Shown piece after piece: positions 19,154-29,094 of a DNA stretch of 64,000 nucleotides. Origin of the DNA: Leucobacter coleopterorum (lineage in GTDB: Bacteria > Actinomycetota > Actinomycetes > Actinomycetales > Microbacteriaceae); assembly GCF_011382985.1 (NCBI RefSeq), contig NZ_CP049933.1, forward strand, positions 1,984,001 through 2,048,000, in the 5' to 3' direction. The notes beneath the pieces were generated by a model. It saw only the letters and a program-made list of their open reading frames with translations. It had not been told where the DNA came from and did not search any database. The position numbers were made by a program, and so were the translations under genes. Within the stretch, counting starts at the first letter, position 1. Each line of letters starts with the position of its first letter.

Positions 19154-19474
19154 CTAATCCCCCTGCGGCGGAAGCGCCGCGATGACCGGGTGGTCGAAGT
19201 CGTAGACGCCAACCTTGGCCGCACCGCCTGGGGAGCCGATCTCGTCAAAGAACTCGACGTTGGCCTTGTAATAATCAGACCACTCGCTCGGCAGATCGTC
19301 TTCGTAGTAGATCGCCTCGACGGGGCAAACGGGCTCGCAGGCACCGCAGTCAACACACTCGTCGGGGTGAATATACAGCGAGCGCTCACCCTCGTAAATG
19401 CAGTCCACCGGACACTCATCCACGCACGCGCGATCCTTCACGTCCACGCATGGAAGTGCGATCACATAGGTCAC
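19154..19474 (-). CDS. fdxA: 7Fe ferredoxin (3Fe-4S/4Fe-4S)
   Basis: A 106-residue low-potential electron carrier. Cysteine pattern [17 protein letters not shown], then [12 protein letters not shown], as in FdxA-type seven-iron ferredoxins of Actinobacteria. The frame runs upstream, but GTG 19474 gives the exact family start ([16 protein letters not shown]) and has GAGGTGG just upstream. It is the first gene of the fdxA-dapC pair. Confidence 0.95.
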   Translation of the reverse strand: MTYVIALPCVDVKDRACVDECPVDCIYEGERSLYIHPDECVDCGACEPVCPVEAIYYEDDLPSEWSDYYKANVEFFDEIGSPGGAAKVGVYDFDHPVIAALPPQGD

Positions 19475-19585
19475 GACGCCCCACCTCTCGTCTCGGGCCC
19501 GGCGGCGAGCGCTGGGCGAATGGAACCAGTCTACCCGCGCAGCCGGGTACGGGTTTGGATGCGACACGGTTGCATCAGGGTTGCT

Positions 19586-22167
19586 TTACTCTTCGGGGAC
19601 CCGGATCGGGATCGACGTTGTCACAATGGGCACTTCTACGGCCAAGTCTGGCACCACACCGGTATCACCCTCACGCGGCAAGATACCGGCCGAGAGTCCA
19701 CGAAACACCCCTAGGTCGGGGCCTTGATCTTCAAGCAAGACCTCGCTAAGCGACCCCGCACGAACCTCGACAGTTTGTTCGCGCACCTCTACGAACAGCG
19801 GGCCGTCTCCCTCCACAAGTTCAAAGGTGATGCGTTGCTGTTCGAGCGTGACCCGCACGCGTGATCCTCGCCACTCCAGCTTGAACGAGAGCGATCCCCA
19901 GTGTGCGGGAAGGCGCGGGTCGAAACGAAGCTGCCTACCCGCGTCTCGCATGCCCGCAAAGCCCTGTACCAGTGCCATCCAGACGCCACCGGTTGACGCA
20001 ATATGAACGCCGTCCGCGGAGTTCTGGTGCAGGTCATCGAGGTCGACTCGCAGCGAGTGTGAGAAGTAGCGATAGGCAAGCTCGCGGTAGCCAACCTCTG
20101 CAGCAATCACGGACTGCACAACGGCCGAAAGTGTCGAGTCCCCCGTAGTAAGCGCGTCGTAGTATTCAAAGTCCCGTCGCTTCTCAGGTCTCGTGAACTC
20201 GTCACTCGCGAGCAACAGCGCCAACACCACATCGGTCTGCTTGATCACCTGGAAACGGTAGATCACAAGTGGGTGAAAGTGCAGCAGCAGGGGTTTCTGT
20301 TCGGGAGGTGTGGCCTCCAGATCCCACATCTCCCTCTCGAGAAAGTGAGCATCTTGAGGGTGGATCCCTACCTCGTCGGAGTACGGCACACACATCCCGT
20401 CAGCTGCGCGCGCCCACTCGTCAGCCTCCGCGGGATCAAAACTGAGGCGCTCAATCATGGCGGCGTAGGTTTCGGGATCTTCCCGCTGCAGCCGGCGCAC
20501 AGTCTCGACGGCAAAACGCAGGTTGAATCGAGCCATCACATTCGTGAACAGATTGTCGTTCACAACGGCCGTGTACTCGTCCGGGCCAGTAACACCGTGG
20601 ATGTGAAAACTGCGCGTGCCGTCGATATTGTCGCGCCAAAAGCCAAGGCTGCACCACAGCCGAGCGGTCTCGATGGGAATGTCTCCCACGTCCGAACGCA
20701 TGAACTCAAGGTCACCCGTTGCTGATACGTAGCGCGCGAGTGCATAGGTGATGTCGGCGTTGATGTGGTAGGCAGCCGTGCCCGCCGCATAGTAGGCGCT
20801 GGCCTCTTCCCCGTTGATGGTGCGCCAGGGAAAGAGTGCCCCTCTTCGTTCAGCATGACAGCTCGGCGACGGGCCTGCGGCAGCATGTGTTCGCGCGCCC
20901 GAAGTGCGTTCCTGGCCCAGAAAGGTGAGGTGTACGTCAAAAACGGGAGCACGTAGATTTCGGAATCCCAAAAGTAGTGGCCGCCGTATCCCGAGCCCGT
21001 CAGCCCCTTCGCCGCGATTCCGCGACCGTCTGCGCGTGCCGATGCCTGGGCAAGCTGGAAGAGATTCCAGCGAATGGCCTGTTGCACCCCCGGTTCGGCG
21101 TCGACACGCACATCGCTGCGATCCCAGAAAGCATCAAGAAAGTGACGCTGACGGTCCCAGCGTTCCTCTTCTGGCTCAGCTGCGACCTTATCGAGCGTGT
21201 GGACACAGCGGTCAATGAGTTCGGAGAGTACGGCCGTTGCGGAGGAGTGGTACGCGAGCGTCTTCACAAGCCGCACAGTTTGCCCCTGGCGCGCTACACC
21301 CTGGAACATGTGTCGCACACGGTCACCCGTCGACTCGACCTGGCGCCGCCAGCTGCCGCCGTCTTCCGACTCGAACAGGTGATCAACACCGATTCCGAGC
21401 CCCATGCTGGAGTTGTGTACGCGAAAGCTCAGCACGCTGCGGTTGTCATCTCCGTGCGTTGGACCGGGATCAAGCACACGCTCGTTCGAGGTCTCACTTT
21501 TGCGAGGGTCCGCGATTCCGGGAGCGGCAGGTTCTTCGGGTTGCACTCGGCCAACATCTTGTCGGTTGATAATGAGACTGCTCACCGTGAGTTCTGCATC
21601 CGCGTCGAGCACAGTGACGCGCAATTCGATCGTCGCCATGTGCCGCGATTCGAACGACACCATGCGGCGGGAATCAACGCGCACCCGTTTGCCCGTCGGG
21701 GTGAGCCACAGCAACGAGCGCGTCAGGGTGCCATTTTTCAGGTCGAGTATCCGCTGCACGTCCAGGATGTCGGACGATTGCAGGTTGAGCCGCTCGTCGT
21801 CGACATAGATGCGGATGCTCTTCGCGTCCGGGGCATTCACGATGGTTTGCCCCTGTTCGGCAAAGCCGTACGCCATCTCAGCGTGCCGAATTTGCCAGGT
21901 CTCGTGCAGCCCGTTTATAAAGGTGCCGTGACTGCCGAGAGGCAAGCCTTCTTCGTGGTTGCCTCGCATACCGAGGTATCCGTTTCCGAGCGCAAAGACG
22001 GTTTCATCTTGGCCCGCAAGTGCGGGGTCGATTCCCGAGACAACGAGTCGCCAGGGATCGTCGCCAAAATCGCGATGAAGCTCATTTACCGGCGCGTCTA
22101 ACACTTCAGGCGCGGGCGTCGGCCATTCTGGCTCAGAAAACTCTGGACCCAGCCACTCAGCACTCAT
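19586..22167 (-). CDS. Glycoside hydrolase family 65 phosphorylase (trehalose/maltose type; frameshifted)
   Basis: About 860 residues when joined. GH65 enzymes phosphorolyse alpha-linked disaccharides such as trehalose or maltose to beta-glucose 1-phosphate and glucose. The N-terminal beta-sandwich (ETVFALGNGYLGMRGNHEEG) leads into the catalytic (alpha/alpha)6 barrel, with the general acid Glu in HGVTGPDEYTAVVNDN and the phosphate-site IKQTD. The frame breaks at CCCC 20839-20842; one more base gives continuous NEEGALFPWRTINGEE. The start codon overlaps the stop of the beta-phosphoglucomutase gene (ATGA), which supports a phosphorylase rather than a hydrolase. Exact substrate unknown. Confidence 0.88.
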
Positions 22168-22890
22168 CGTGTCAACTCCTCTAGGTCCTGCACCACGAGG
22201 TGCGCTCCAGCTTGAAGAAGCGCGGTTTTCCCTGCGCCACGTTCAACTCCCACAACGAGTCCAAACCCACCCGCGCGCCCAGCCTCCACTCCCGAGATCG
22301 CGTCTTCGAACACAATAGTCTTCTCCGGGCCACACCGAGAAGTTCAGCAGCGCGCAAAAAGGTGTCGGGAGCCGGCTTGCCCGGCAGCCGATCCTGAGCA
22401 GCCACCACCCCATCAACCACCGCGAGAAACCTTTCTCTCAGCCCAGCCGCCCGCAATACCGGTTCGGCGTTGCGCGAGCTCGACACAATGGCGAGTGGTT
22501 TGCCCTGCTCACCCAGTTGGTCAAGCAGGCGCACGCTTCCCGGGTACCCGGTGATTCCGTCTCGCGCCAGCACCTCGGTGAAAACCTGGTTCTTGCGGTT
22601 GCCAATGCCCTGGACGCTTTCCTGCCACTCGGTGCCACCGCTCTCGGGCAGTGTGATGCCTCGCTCTGCGAGCAAGGTCGAGACCCCTCGAACCTCGCCC
22701 GACCGTCGAGCGATTCGAAGTATTCGGCCTCCCGGTAGGGCGGCCGACCTAGGTGCTCAAAGAGCGCGTCGAAGGTTTGTTGCCACGCCCGGCGATGCAC
22801 GTCAACGGTCGGGGTGATCACCCCGTCAAGGTCGAAGAGAAACGCATCGAAAGCGTTTGGCTCGAAGAGTTTCAATGCGTCGCTAGTCAC
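22164..22890 (-). CDS. pgmB: Beta-phosphoglucomutase family HAD hydrolase (two frameshifts)
   Basis: HAD-superfamily enzyme expected to turn beta-glucose 1-phosphate from the neighbouring GH65 phosphorylase into glucose 6-phosphate. Motif I is FLFDLDGVITPT and motif II is AIVSSSRNAE; motif IV (VFEDAISGVEAG) appears only after frame repair. Two one-base losses are seen, at CCCC 22684-22687 and GGG 22327-22329. With both repaired the protein is continuous and stops at 22164, overlapping the GH65 start by ATGA. GTG start at 22890 with GGAGGG very close upstream. Confidence 0.85.
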
Positions 22891-22959
22891 CCCTCCAGGC
22901 TAACCATCCTCAACGCACCTTGGTACTCGTTCGGCTGAGCGCGAGGTGAGTATTTGAAA

Positions 22960-23529
22960 CTAATAAGCAAGCAGGGCAACCCACGCGCCCCCTATCAGAA
23001 ACGGCGCAAAGGGCAGATTCGGTGGACCTCGGGAGCCCCCGTGGGCGCGACGGCGCACCAATCTCGAGAGAGGTATCCAGGTTCCCGCGGCGCTCCAAGC
23101 CAACACCGTGGCCACCGTCACCGCACCCCACCCGCCGAAGTAACCGAGCACGAGCCCCAAGACAGCCGCGAGCTTCACATCTCCCCCGCCCACACCTCCC
23201 AAACAGGCAAGCACCAGGTAGGCAGCAAAGAGCACAAGCGCGCCCTCAATTCCGTGCAGCAGCTTCTGTAACCGCGGCTCAACCTCCGAGGCAGCGAGCT
23301 GCAGCAGCGCCGAGACCAGGGGTGCTGTAAAGAGCACGGGCAGCCCAAGAATCGCGGGCAGCACAACCCGGTTCGGGATCCTGCGCCACCCGACATCGCT
23401 CACGACGACAGCCAGCGACAATCCCGCAAACCACAGCTGCGCAATCGCCAAGAACATCGTTTCGACCACCGCTGCAAAAGTCATGCCCCAGACTGACACG
23501 CGACGCAAATCGACGCTTAAGTTATCCAC
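22960..23529 (-). CDS. Prepilin peptidase, A24 family (single-domain)
   Basis: Small integral-membrane aspartic peptidase of the TadV/CpaA/PilD type. The two catalytic aspartates are visible in SDVGWRRIPN and GGVGGGDVKLAA (GxGD), within six to seven hydrophobic segments; the N-methylation domain of classic PilD is absent. The start is uncertain: GTG 23529 gives 189 residues, with GTG 23499 and ATG 23484 as alternatives. No type IV pilin, ATPase or secretion gene is in the window, so it is an orphan here; the pili at 49-53 kb are sortase-dependent and do not need it. Confidence 0.8.
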   Translation of the reverse strand: MDNLSVDLRRVSVWGMTFAAVVETMFLAIAQLWFAGLSLAVVVSDVGWRRIPNRVVLPAILGLPVLFTAPLVSALLQLAASEVEPRLQKLLHGIEGALVLFAAYLVLACLGGVGGGDVKLAAVLGLVLGYFGGWGAVTVATVLAWSAAGTWIPLSRLVRRRAHGGSRGPPNLPFAPFLIGGAWVALLAY

Positions 23530-23618
23530 AGACCCGCAACGATGTCAGAGTCGTGAGAAAGATTCTGGCGAGAGCGAAATTCGTTCCACGCGTATCCCTG
23601 CAAAGTTAGCCTGAGTGC

Positions 23619-24338
23619 ATGGTCGATCTTCAGCTCTCACGGCTCACCGCAAACCTCCACCGTTTACTCATTCCTGGAGGACCAGCCCACCTGCTGAATG
23701 CTTATATCTGGCTAGAGGACGATGAGGTCACGCTCATCGACACCGGTTGGCCCGGCAGTGCGCCCCTCTTCGAAAGCGCGCTAGCCCAGCTCGGTCGGTC
23801 CCGCTCAGACGTAGTGCGCATCGTTTTGACGCACTTTCACGAGGATCACACGGGGTCGGCCGCCGAGATCGCGGGGTGGGGAGACGTTGAGGTCGTTGCG
23901 GGTGCTCTCGACGCGCCGTTCGTCGCAGGGACTTCCGCTGGTCCACTCCCTATGCTCACAACGTCGGAACGCACCATTCATGCCGAGTCTGAGGAGCCGC
24001 CACACGGTCCTCTGTGTCACGTCGGTCGAGAGGTTCGCAACGGCGACCTGCTCGATTTCGCCGGTGGCACCAGGGTCCTTGAGACACAGGGACACACTCC
24101 CGGCAGCATCTCGCTCTTTTTGCCCGCCGCGAACGCAGTACTCACCGGCGATGCCGTTGCTGAATTCAATGGTGAGGTGATCCTCGGTGTATTCAATACC
24201 GACAGGAAAGCAGCACAGCAGTCTCTCGAAATCATTGCCGACACGGGGGCTCAGATCGCGGGGTTTGGGCTCGGAAATCCGATCCTCAAGGATGCTCACC
24301 GGCTGATCCGAGAAGCACGGGTTCCCTTCGCCGTGTGA
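23619..24338 (+). CDS. MBL-fold metallo-hydrolase
   Basis: Metallo-beta-lactamase-fold hydrolase with the metal motif THFHEDHTG (residues 71-79), the further ligands in TQGHTPGS and LTGDAV, and a C-terminal GFGLGNPI, where the last ligand of many glyoxalase II-like enzymes would be His. 239 residues. The substrate cannot be assigned. It is convergent with argB with one base between. Confidence 0.88.
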   Translation: MVDLQLSRLTANLHRLLIPGGPAHLLNAYIWLEDDEVTLIDTGWPGSAPLFESALAQLGRSRSDVVRIVLTHFHEDHTGSAAEIAGWGDVEVVAGALDAPFVAGTSAGPLPMLTTSERTIHAESEEPPHGPLCHVGREVRNGDLLDFAGGTRVLETQGHTPGSISLFLPAANAVLTGDAVAEFNGEVILGVFNTDRKAAQQSLEIIADTGAQIAGFGLGNPILKDAHRLIREARVPFAV

Positions 24339-24339
24339 C

Positions 24340-25238
24340 CTAGCGCGTCACCTCGGTACCAATTCCACTCTCCGTGAAAATCTCAAGCAGCACCGAGTGT
24401 GGCTCGCGACCGTCGATAATCGCGGCTTTGTTGACCCCACCGCGCACGGCATCGAGGCAGGCCCGCATTTTGGGGATCATGCCCGATTCCAAACTCGGCA
24501 GCATCGTCTCAAGTTCGCTAGCTGTGAGCGAAGATACGAGCGAGTCACGGTCCGGCCAATTTGCATAGAGTCCCGCGACGTCAGTCAAGATAACCAGTTT
24601 CTCGGCGCCAAGGGCAGAGGCAAGAGCGCCAGCAGCCGCATCGGCGTTGATATTCAACGAATCCCCGGGCCGATCCACATCGGGGGCAATCGAAGACACC
24701 ACCGGAATCAGCCCGGCTTCAAGCAGCGCAAGCACAGGGTCCACCCGCACACCGACCACGTCACCGACGAGACCAAGATCCACCGTCTCACCGTCAACTT
24801 CAATTGGGGGGCGCCGCTTTCCGATGAACAGCCCCGCATCTTCGCCGGTCGTGCCAGCAGCCAAGGGGCCGTGCGCGTTGATCTCATCGACCAGTTCGGG
24901 GTTTACCTTGCCGGTGAGCACCATACGCACGACATCCATAGTTTCGGGGTCGTCACCCGGTAGCCGCCCTGAAACTTACTCTCGATGCCGAGCCGCGCGA
25001 GCATGGCGTTGATCTGGGGGCCACCCCCATGCACGATAACCGGGCGAATCCCCGTGTGCCTCAAATACACAACGTCCTCGGCAAATGCTTTCAGCAACTC
25101 CTGATCCACCATGGCGTTGCCACCGAACTTGATCACCATGATCGCGTCGCGAAACTTCTTGAGCCACGGCAGCGACTCGATGAGCACTCCGGCCTTCGCT
25201 GCGGCTTGCTCGTGGTCAATTTCTCTAGTCTTTGACAA
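24340..25238 (-). CDS. argB: Acetylglutamate kinase (frameshifted)
   Basis: Phosphorylates N-acetylglutamate, the second step of arginine synthesis. Motifs KFGGNAM and [12 protein letters not shown] at the N-terminus, then [26 protein letters not shown] and [13 protein letters not shown]. The frame is split at GGGG 24946-24949: one more base changes the reading to [22 protein letters not shown] and fuses the two halves without loss. Third gene of argC-argJ-argB, 11 bases after argJ. Confidence 0.93.
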
Positions 25239-25249
25239 TGTGTTGGCCC

Positions 25250-26403
25250 CTAGCTCGAGTACGCGCTGTTCTCGTGCACGTAGTCGTGCGTGAGGTCGTT
25301 GGTGCGGATGGTGGCGGAGTGCTCACCCACAAACAGCTCGATGCGCACATGAGTCTTGCGCGGAGTGAGGTCGCACTCTTCCACCGCACGATCGGGCGCA
25401 CCCGCATGGCACAGCCGCACACCATTGAAACTGACGTCTACCTGGTACGGATCAAACACAGCCTCGGTCGTGCCGATCGCCGCGAGCACGCGCCCCCAGT
25501 TTGGATCGTTGCCGAAGATCGCCGCCTTGAACAGGTTGTTTCGCGCGACGGATCGGCCGACCTCAATCGCGTCGGCCTCGCTGGCAGCCCCGAGCACCTC
25601 GATGTCGATGTCGTGATTGGCGCCCTCGGCGTCGGCCTGCAGCTGTGCAGCGAGGCTATCGCAGACGGCGGCGAGCGCTGCCGCAAACTCAACCTCATCG
25701 GGGTGACCCCCGACGCGCCGCTCGCGAGCAGCGTCACCTGGTCGTTGGTCGACATGCAACCGTCGGAGTCGAGTCGGTCGAAGCTGGTGGCGGTCGCTCC
25801 CCTCAGCGCCCGGTCGAGCGCTTCGTATCCGAGCAGCGCATCAGTGGTGATAACAACGAGCATCGTGGCGAGCCCGGGCGCGAGCATACCCGCGCCCTTT
25901 GCCATCGCCCCGATGGTCCAGCCGTTGCCGCTATGCACCGCCGTCTTCTCAACGGAGTCGGTGGTCAGGATCGCCGCGGGCGCTGTTGTGTCAGCATCGC
26001 TGAGGGCCGCGACAAGTGCCGGAACATTGCCGACGATCTTGTCACGAAACACCTGGTCGCCCGTACCAATGAGACCTGTTGAGCACACGAGTATCTCTTC
26101 GGAATCAGCGCCGATTTCTGCGGCGACGGCCTCTGCCGTCAATCGAGTCGTTTCGTAGCCAAAGTCGCCCGTGAAGCAGTTTGCTCCCCCGGAGTTCAAG
26201 ATGATCGCGCGGGCCGGGCCCTCGTGCGCAACCTTTCGGCTCCAGAGAATCGGATTGGCCTGCGCCCTGTTGCTCGTGAAGACGGCAGCGCTCGCCCGCT
26301 GCGGTCCGTCGTTGATGACGAGCGCGAGGTCGGGCTTGCCCGTGCTCTTGAGCCCGACAGCAATGCCCGCCGAACGAAAACCTTTGGGGGTTGTGACGGT
26401 CAC
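25250..26403 (-). CDS. argJ: Bifunctional glutamate N-acetyltransferase/amino-acid acetyltransferase (frameshifted)
   Basis: ArgJ recycles the acetyl group from N-acetylornithine to glutamate and, in bifunctional forms, also uses acetyl-CoA. The self-cleavage site is visible: [14 protein letters not shown], with the nucleophilic Thr. C-terminal features are [17 protein letters not shown] and the end [16 protein letters not shown]. One base is missing at GGGG 25700-25703; its addition gives [18 protein letters not shown]. The GTG start overlaps the argC stop (GTGA). Confidence 0.93.
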
Positions 26404-27473
26404 GGTGCTACTCCATTCACGCTGAGTCCGGTGGTTTCGGTGATCCCGAGCGCAATATTGGCCGATTGGATCGCGGCACCCGCGGTGCCCTTAGCAAGAT
26501 TATCGAGGGCCGCCACGATTACGACGCGACCCGCAGCCTCGTCGATCGCGAGACCCATAAGGCAGGTGTTGGCACCGAGGGTGTCGGCCGTGCGCGGAAA
26601 CCGCCCCTCTGGCAGCAACTGCACAAACGGCTCTGCCGTGTACGCGTCCTCCCACGCGGATCGTACCTGCGCGGCGGTCACGCCCGGCGCGATTCGAGCA
26701 GTTGAGGTAGCGAGGATCCCGCGACTCATCGGGACCAGCACTGGTGTGAAACTGATGCTTGGTTCGCCCTGCGCGCCAGCGCTTCGCAGCGCCTGGCGAA
26801 TCTCGGGGATGTGGCGGTGCGAGCCGCCCACGGCATAGGGGTTCGCGGATCCCATCAGTTCGGCACCGAGAAGGTGGGTTTTGGCGGCCTTGCCCGCACC
26901 CGAGGGACCAACCGCGAGCACCGAGACGATATCTTGCGCCTGGATGACGCCAGCAGCGATGCCGGGCGCGAGTGAGAGCGCAACGGTGGAGGCGTTGCAA
27001 CCGGGTGCCGCGATCTTCGTGGCTCCCGCGAGGTATTCACGCTGGCGGGTCCAGATCGGGGTGCCGTCTGCCGCTCGCTCGGCGATGATGAGTTCTGGAA
27101 CCCCGTAGCTCCAGGCCTCGTGGTGATCGCCGCCGTAGAAGGCGGCCCAATCACTAGCGCTGGTGAGGCGATGATCTGCGCCGCAATCGATCGCGAGCCG
27201 CACGTTTGTGAGCTGCGCGGTGAGCTCACCGGAGGCACCGTGCGGCAGCGCAAAGAACACGACGTCGTGCCCGTCGAGTACTGCCGGTGTCGTTTCTTGC
27301 AGTGTGAGGTGCGCGAGGGATCGCAGGTGTGGTTGTAAATCAACAAGAGGTCTGCCCGCGCTCGAGTGCCCTGTGACAGTGCGGATCTCAAACTCCGGGT
27401 GCTGTGCGAGCAGGCGCAGCAGTTCACCGCCCGCGTACCCACTGGCTCCCGCAACCGCAACGCTGTAGCTCAT
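26400..27473 (-). CDS. argC: N-acetyl-gamma-glutamyl-phosphate reductase
   Basis: NADPH-dependent reduction of acetylglutamyl phosphate, the third step of arginine synthesis. N-terminal Rossmann motif [15 protein letters not shown]; catalytic Cys in [19 protein letters not shown] near the active-site His. ATG 27473 is chosen because it begins the family N-terminus ([16 protein letters not shown]) and has GGGAG upstream; the frame is open for another 57 codons. First gene of argCJB; argD, argF and argR are not in this window. Confidence 0.94.
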   Translation of the reverse strand: MSYSVAVAGASGYAGGELLRLLAQHPEFEIRTVTGHSSAGRPLVDLQPHLRSLAHLTLQETTPAVLDGHDVVFFALPHGASGELTAQLTNVRLAIDCGADHRLTSASDWAAFYGGDHHEAWSYGVPELIIAERAADGTPIWTRQREYLAGATKIAAPGCNASTVALSLAPGIAAGVIQAQDIVSVLAVGPSGAGKAAKTHLLGAELMGSANPYAVGGSHRHIPEIRQALRSAGAQGEPSISFTPVLVPMSRGILATSTARIAPGVTAAQVRSAWEDAYTAEPFVQLLPEGRFPRTADTLGANTCLMGLAIDEAAGRVVIVAALDNLAKGTAGAAIQSANIALGITETTGLSVNGVAP

Positions 27474-27507
27474 CGACGCTCCCTTATCTAGCCGCAAACC
27501 CTTTCTA

Positions 27508-27533
27508 TTCTGGCATCTCCTTGGGTGCCAGAA
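27508..27533. other. Short hairpin in the argC upstream region
   Basis: Perfect 8-bp inverted repeat (TTCTGGCA / TGCCAGAA, arms 27508-27515 and 27526-27533) with a 10-base loop, 35 bases before argC. It could be an operator or leader hairpin; it does not match an ARG box that I recognise. Confidence 0.35.
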
Positions 27534-27578
27534 CTTCAAAGCATGCGAGATCATTGATATCAAACAAGGAAGTGCAAG

Positions 27579-27824
27579 ATGGCACAGCTGCTCGTGCGCA
27601 ATCTTCCCGAGTCGGTGAAAGAAGAGCTTCGGGAGCGTGCCCATACAATGGGAGGTGTCTCGAGGCTGAGGTTCGGAAGATCCTTATCGACCTCGTTTCG
27701 GTCGGCCGCGCGGGCCAGTTATCGGGTGGATCGACAACAGTGAGCGTTTCCGCGACGAGCACGGGGGGGTGCGGACCTCCCCTTGCCTGAGCGGCAGGCT
27801 CCACGACTGATTGATTTTGAGTAG
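27579..27824 (+). CDS. FitA-type antitoxin (frameshifted)
   Basis: Ribbon-helix-helix antitoxin of the FitA/VapB type, expected to bind its PIN toxin and autoregulate the pair. The N-terminus [21 protein letters not shown] and the repaired [17 protein letters not shown] are typical. AAGGAAG precedes ATG 27579. The frame needs single extra G's at about 27650-27652, 27724-27726 and the long G run near 27763-27769; then it reads on to [16 protein letters not shown] and stops at 27822-27824, 16 bases before the toxin start. Three lesions in 245 bases make it the most damaged gene of its size here. Confidence 0.7.
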
Positions 27825-27840
27825 GAATGCCTCGATCCGC

Positions 27841-28254
27841 ATGATCATTATCGACACAAACGTGTGGTCTGAGGCGTTGCGCACCGAACCAAACCCGACC
27901 GTTCTCAATTGGCTTCGCAACCACGCCGTTGAGGCGACACTCACCGCAGTCTCAGTGTTCGAGATGAGGTTGGGTGCCAGTCTTTTGGCGCAGGGATCCC
28001 GCCGCACCGACCTTGAGATTCAGATCGAGAGATTGTGTTCAGAGATGTCTTCTCGCACGCTGAGCTACGATTCCACTTCGACCATAGAGCACGCTAAATT
28101 CGCTGCGGCAGCCAGAGTCGGTGGTCGTGCACTCAGTTGTGAAGACGGCCAAATCCTGGGAATTGCAGCGGCTCACGGTTGCAAGATTGCCACCCAAAAC
28201 GTTCGTGATTTCGAAGGATTCGGAATCCATATTGTTGACCCGTGGCGAGGATAG
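27841..28254 (+). CDS. PIN-domain toxin, FitB/VapC type
   Basis: A 137-residue PIN-domain ribonuclease toxin. Acidic active-site residues: D in MIIIDTNVWSEAL, E in VSVFEMRLGA, and D-Q-I-L in SCEDGQILGIAAAHG, followed by IATQNVRDFEGFGI. ATG 27841 starts exactly at the PIN motif; the frame has another ATG at 27811 inside the antitoxin end. It pairs with the upstream FitA-like antitoxin, downstream of the divergent arg genes. Confidence 0.88.
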   Translation: MIIIDTNVWSEALRTEPNPTVLNWLRNHAVEATLTAVSVFEMRLGASLLAQGSRRTDLEIQIERLCSEMSSRTLSYDSTSTIEHAKFAAAARVGGRALSCEDGQILGIAAAHGCKIATQNVRDFEGFGIHIVDPWRG

Positions 28255-28274
28255 ATCGCCGCCTCGCCGTGAAA

Positions 28275-29050
28275 TCACCGGTTCCTGAAGTGGGGTTCAC
28301 GCTTCTCTGCGAAGGCACGCATACCCTCTTTCTGGTCTTCTGTCGCGAAAGCTGCGGCGAACGCGTGACGCTCGAAACGAAGCCCCTCAGACAGCGGCAT
28401 CTCCTGGGCTGCCTGCAGCGCGTCTTTCGCCGCGTACACCGCGAGCAGCGACTTTGAGGCGATCATTTCCGCGGTTTTGCGAGCCTCATCGAGCAGATCA
28501 GCCACTGGCACCACCCGAGCAACCAGCCCAGAACGCTCAGCCTCTTCAGCGCCGATCATACGCCCGGTCAGCACCATCTCGGCAGCCTTAGCCTTGCCGA
28601 CCGCGCGCGGCAGGCGCTGCGAGCCGCCAAAGCCCGGGATCACTCCAAGGTTGATCTCGGGTTGTCCGAACTTGGCCGTGTCGGCGGCAAGAATAATGTC
28701 GCACATCATCGCAAGCTCACAACCACCGCCGAGAGCAAAACCAGCAACCGCGGCGATCACGGGGTGCGCATGCGCTCGAAGCCCTGCCAGCCGGGGAAGG
28801 GACCCCCAAGATACATGTCACTGAATCCGAGCTCGGCCATCTGTTTAATGTCAGCCCCGGCAGCGAAGGCTCGCTCCGAACCGGTGATCACAATCGCACC
28901 AATCTCGGTGTCGGCGTCAAACGCCAGCGCTGCTTCAACAAGCTCAGTCAGAAGCGTGGAGTTGAGCGCGTTAAGCGCGTCCGGGCGGTTCAGGGTGATG
29001 TACCCGACGCGGTTCTGCACGTCAGTAATGATGCTGGTGTATTCCGACAT
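28275..29050 (-). CDS. Enoyl-CoA hydratase (frameshifted)
   Basis: Crotonase-fold hydratase of about 258 residues. The N-terminal half has [15 protein letters not shown] and [21 protein letters not shown] (oxyanion hole); after the frame break come [18 protein letters not shown] and [17 protein letters not shown], the segment with a catalytic Glu in many members (here partly altered). One base missing at GGGG 28761-28764 restores [14 protein letters not shown]. Its place next to mmsB and the acyl-CoA dehydrogenase suggests hydration of methacrylyl-CoA in valine breakdown. Confidence 0.9.
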
Positions 29051-29094
29051 TGGTGTCCTTTCGCTAAGGTCTCCCCCACGCTACACGGGGTTTG

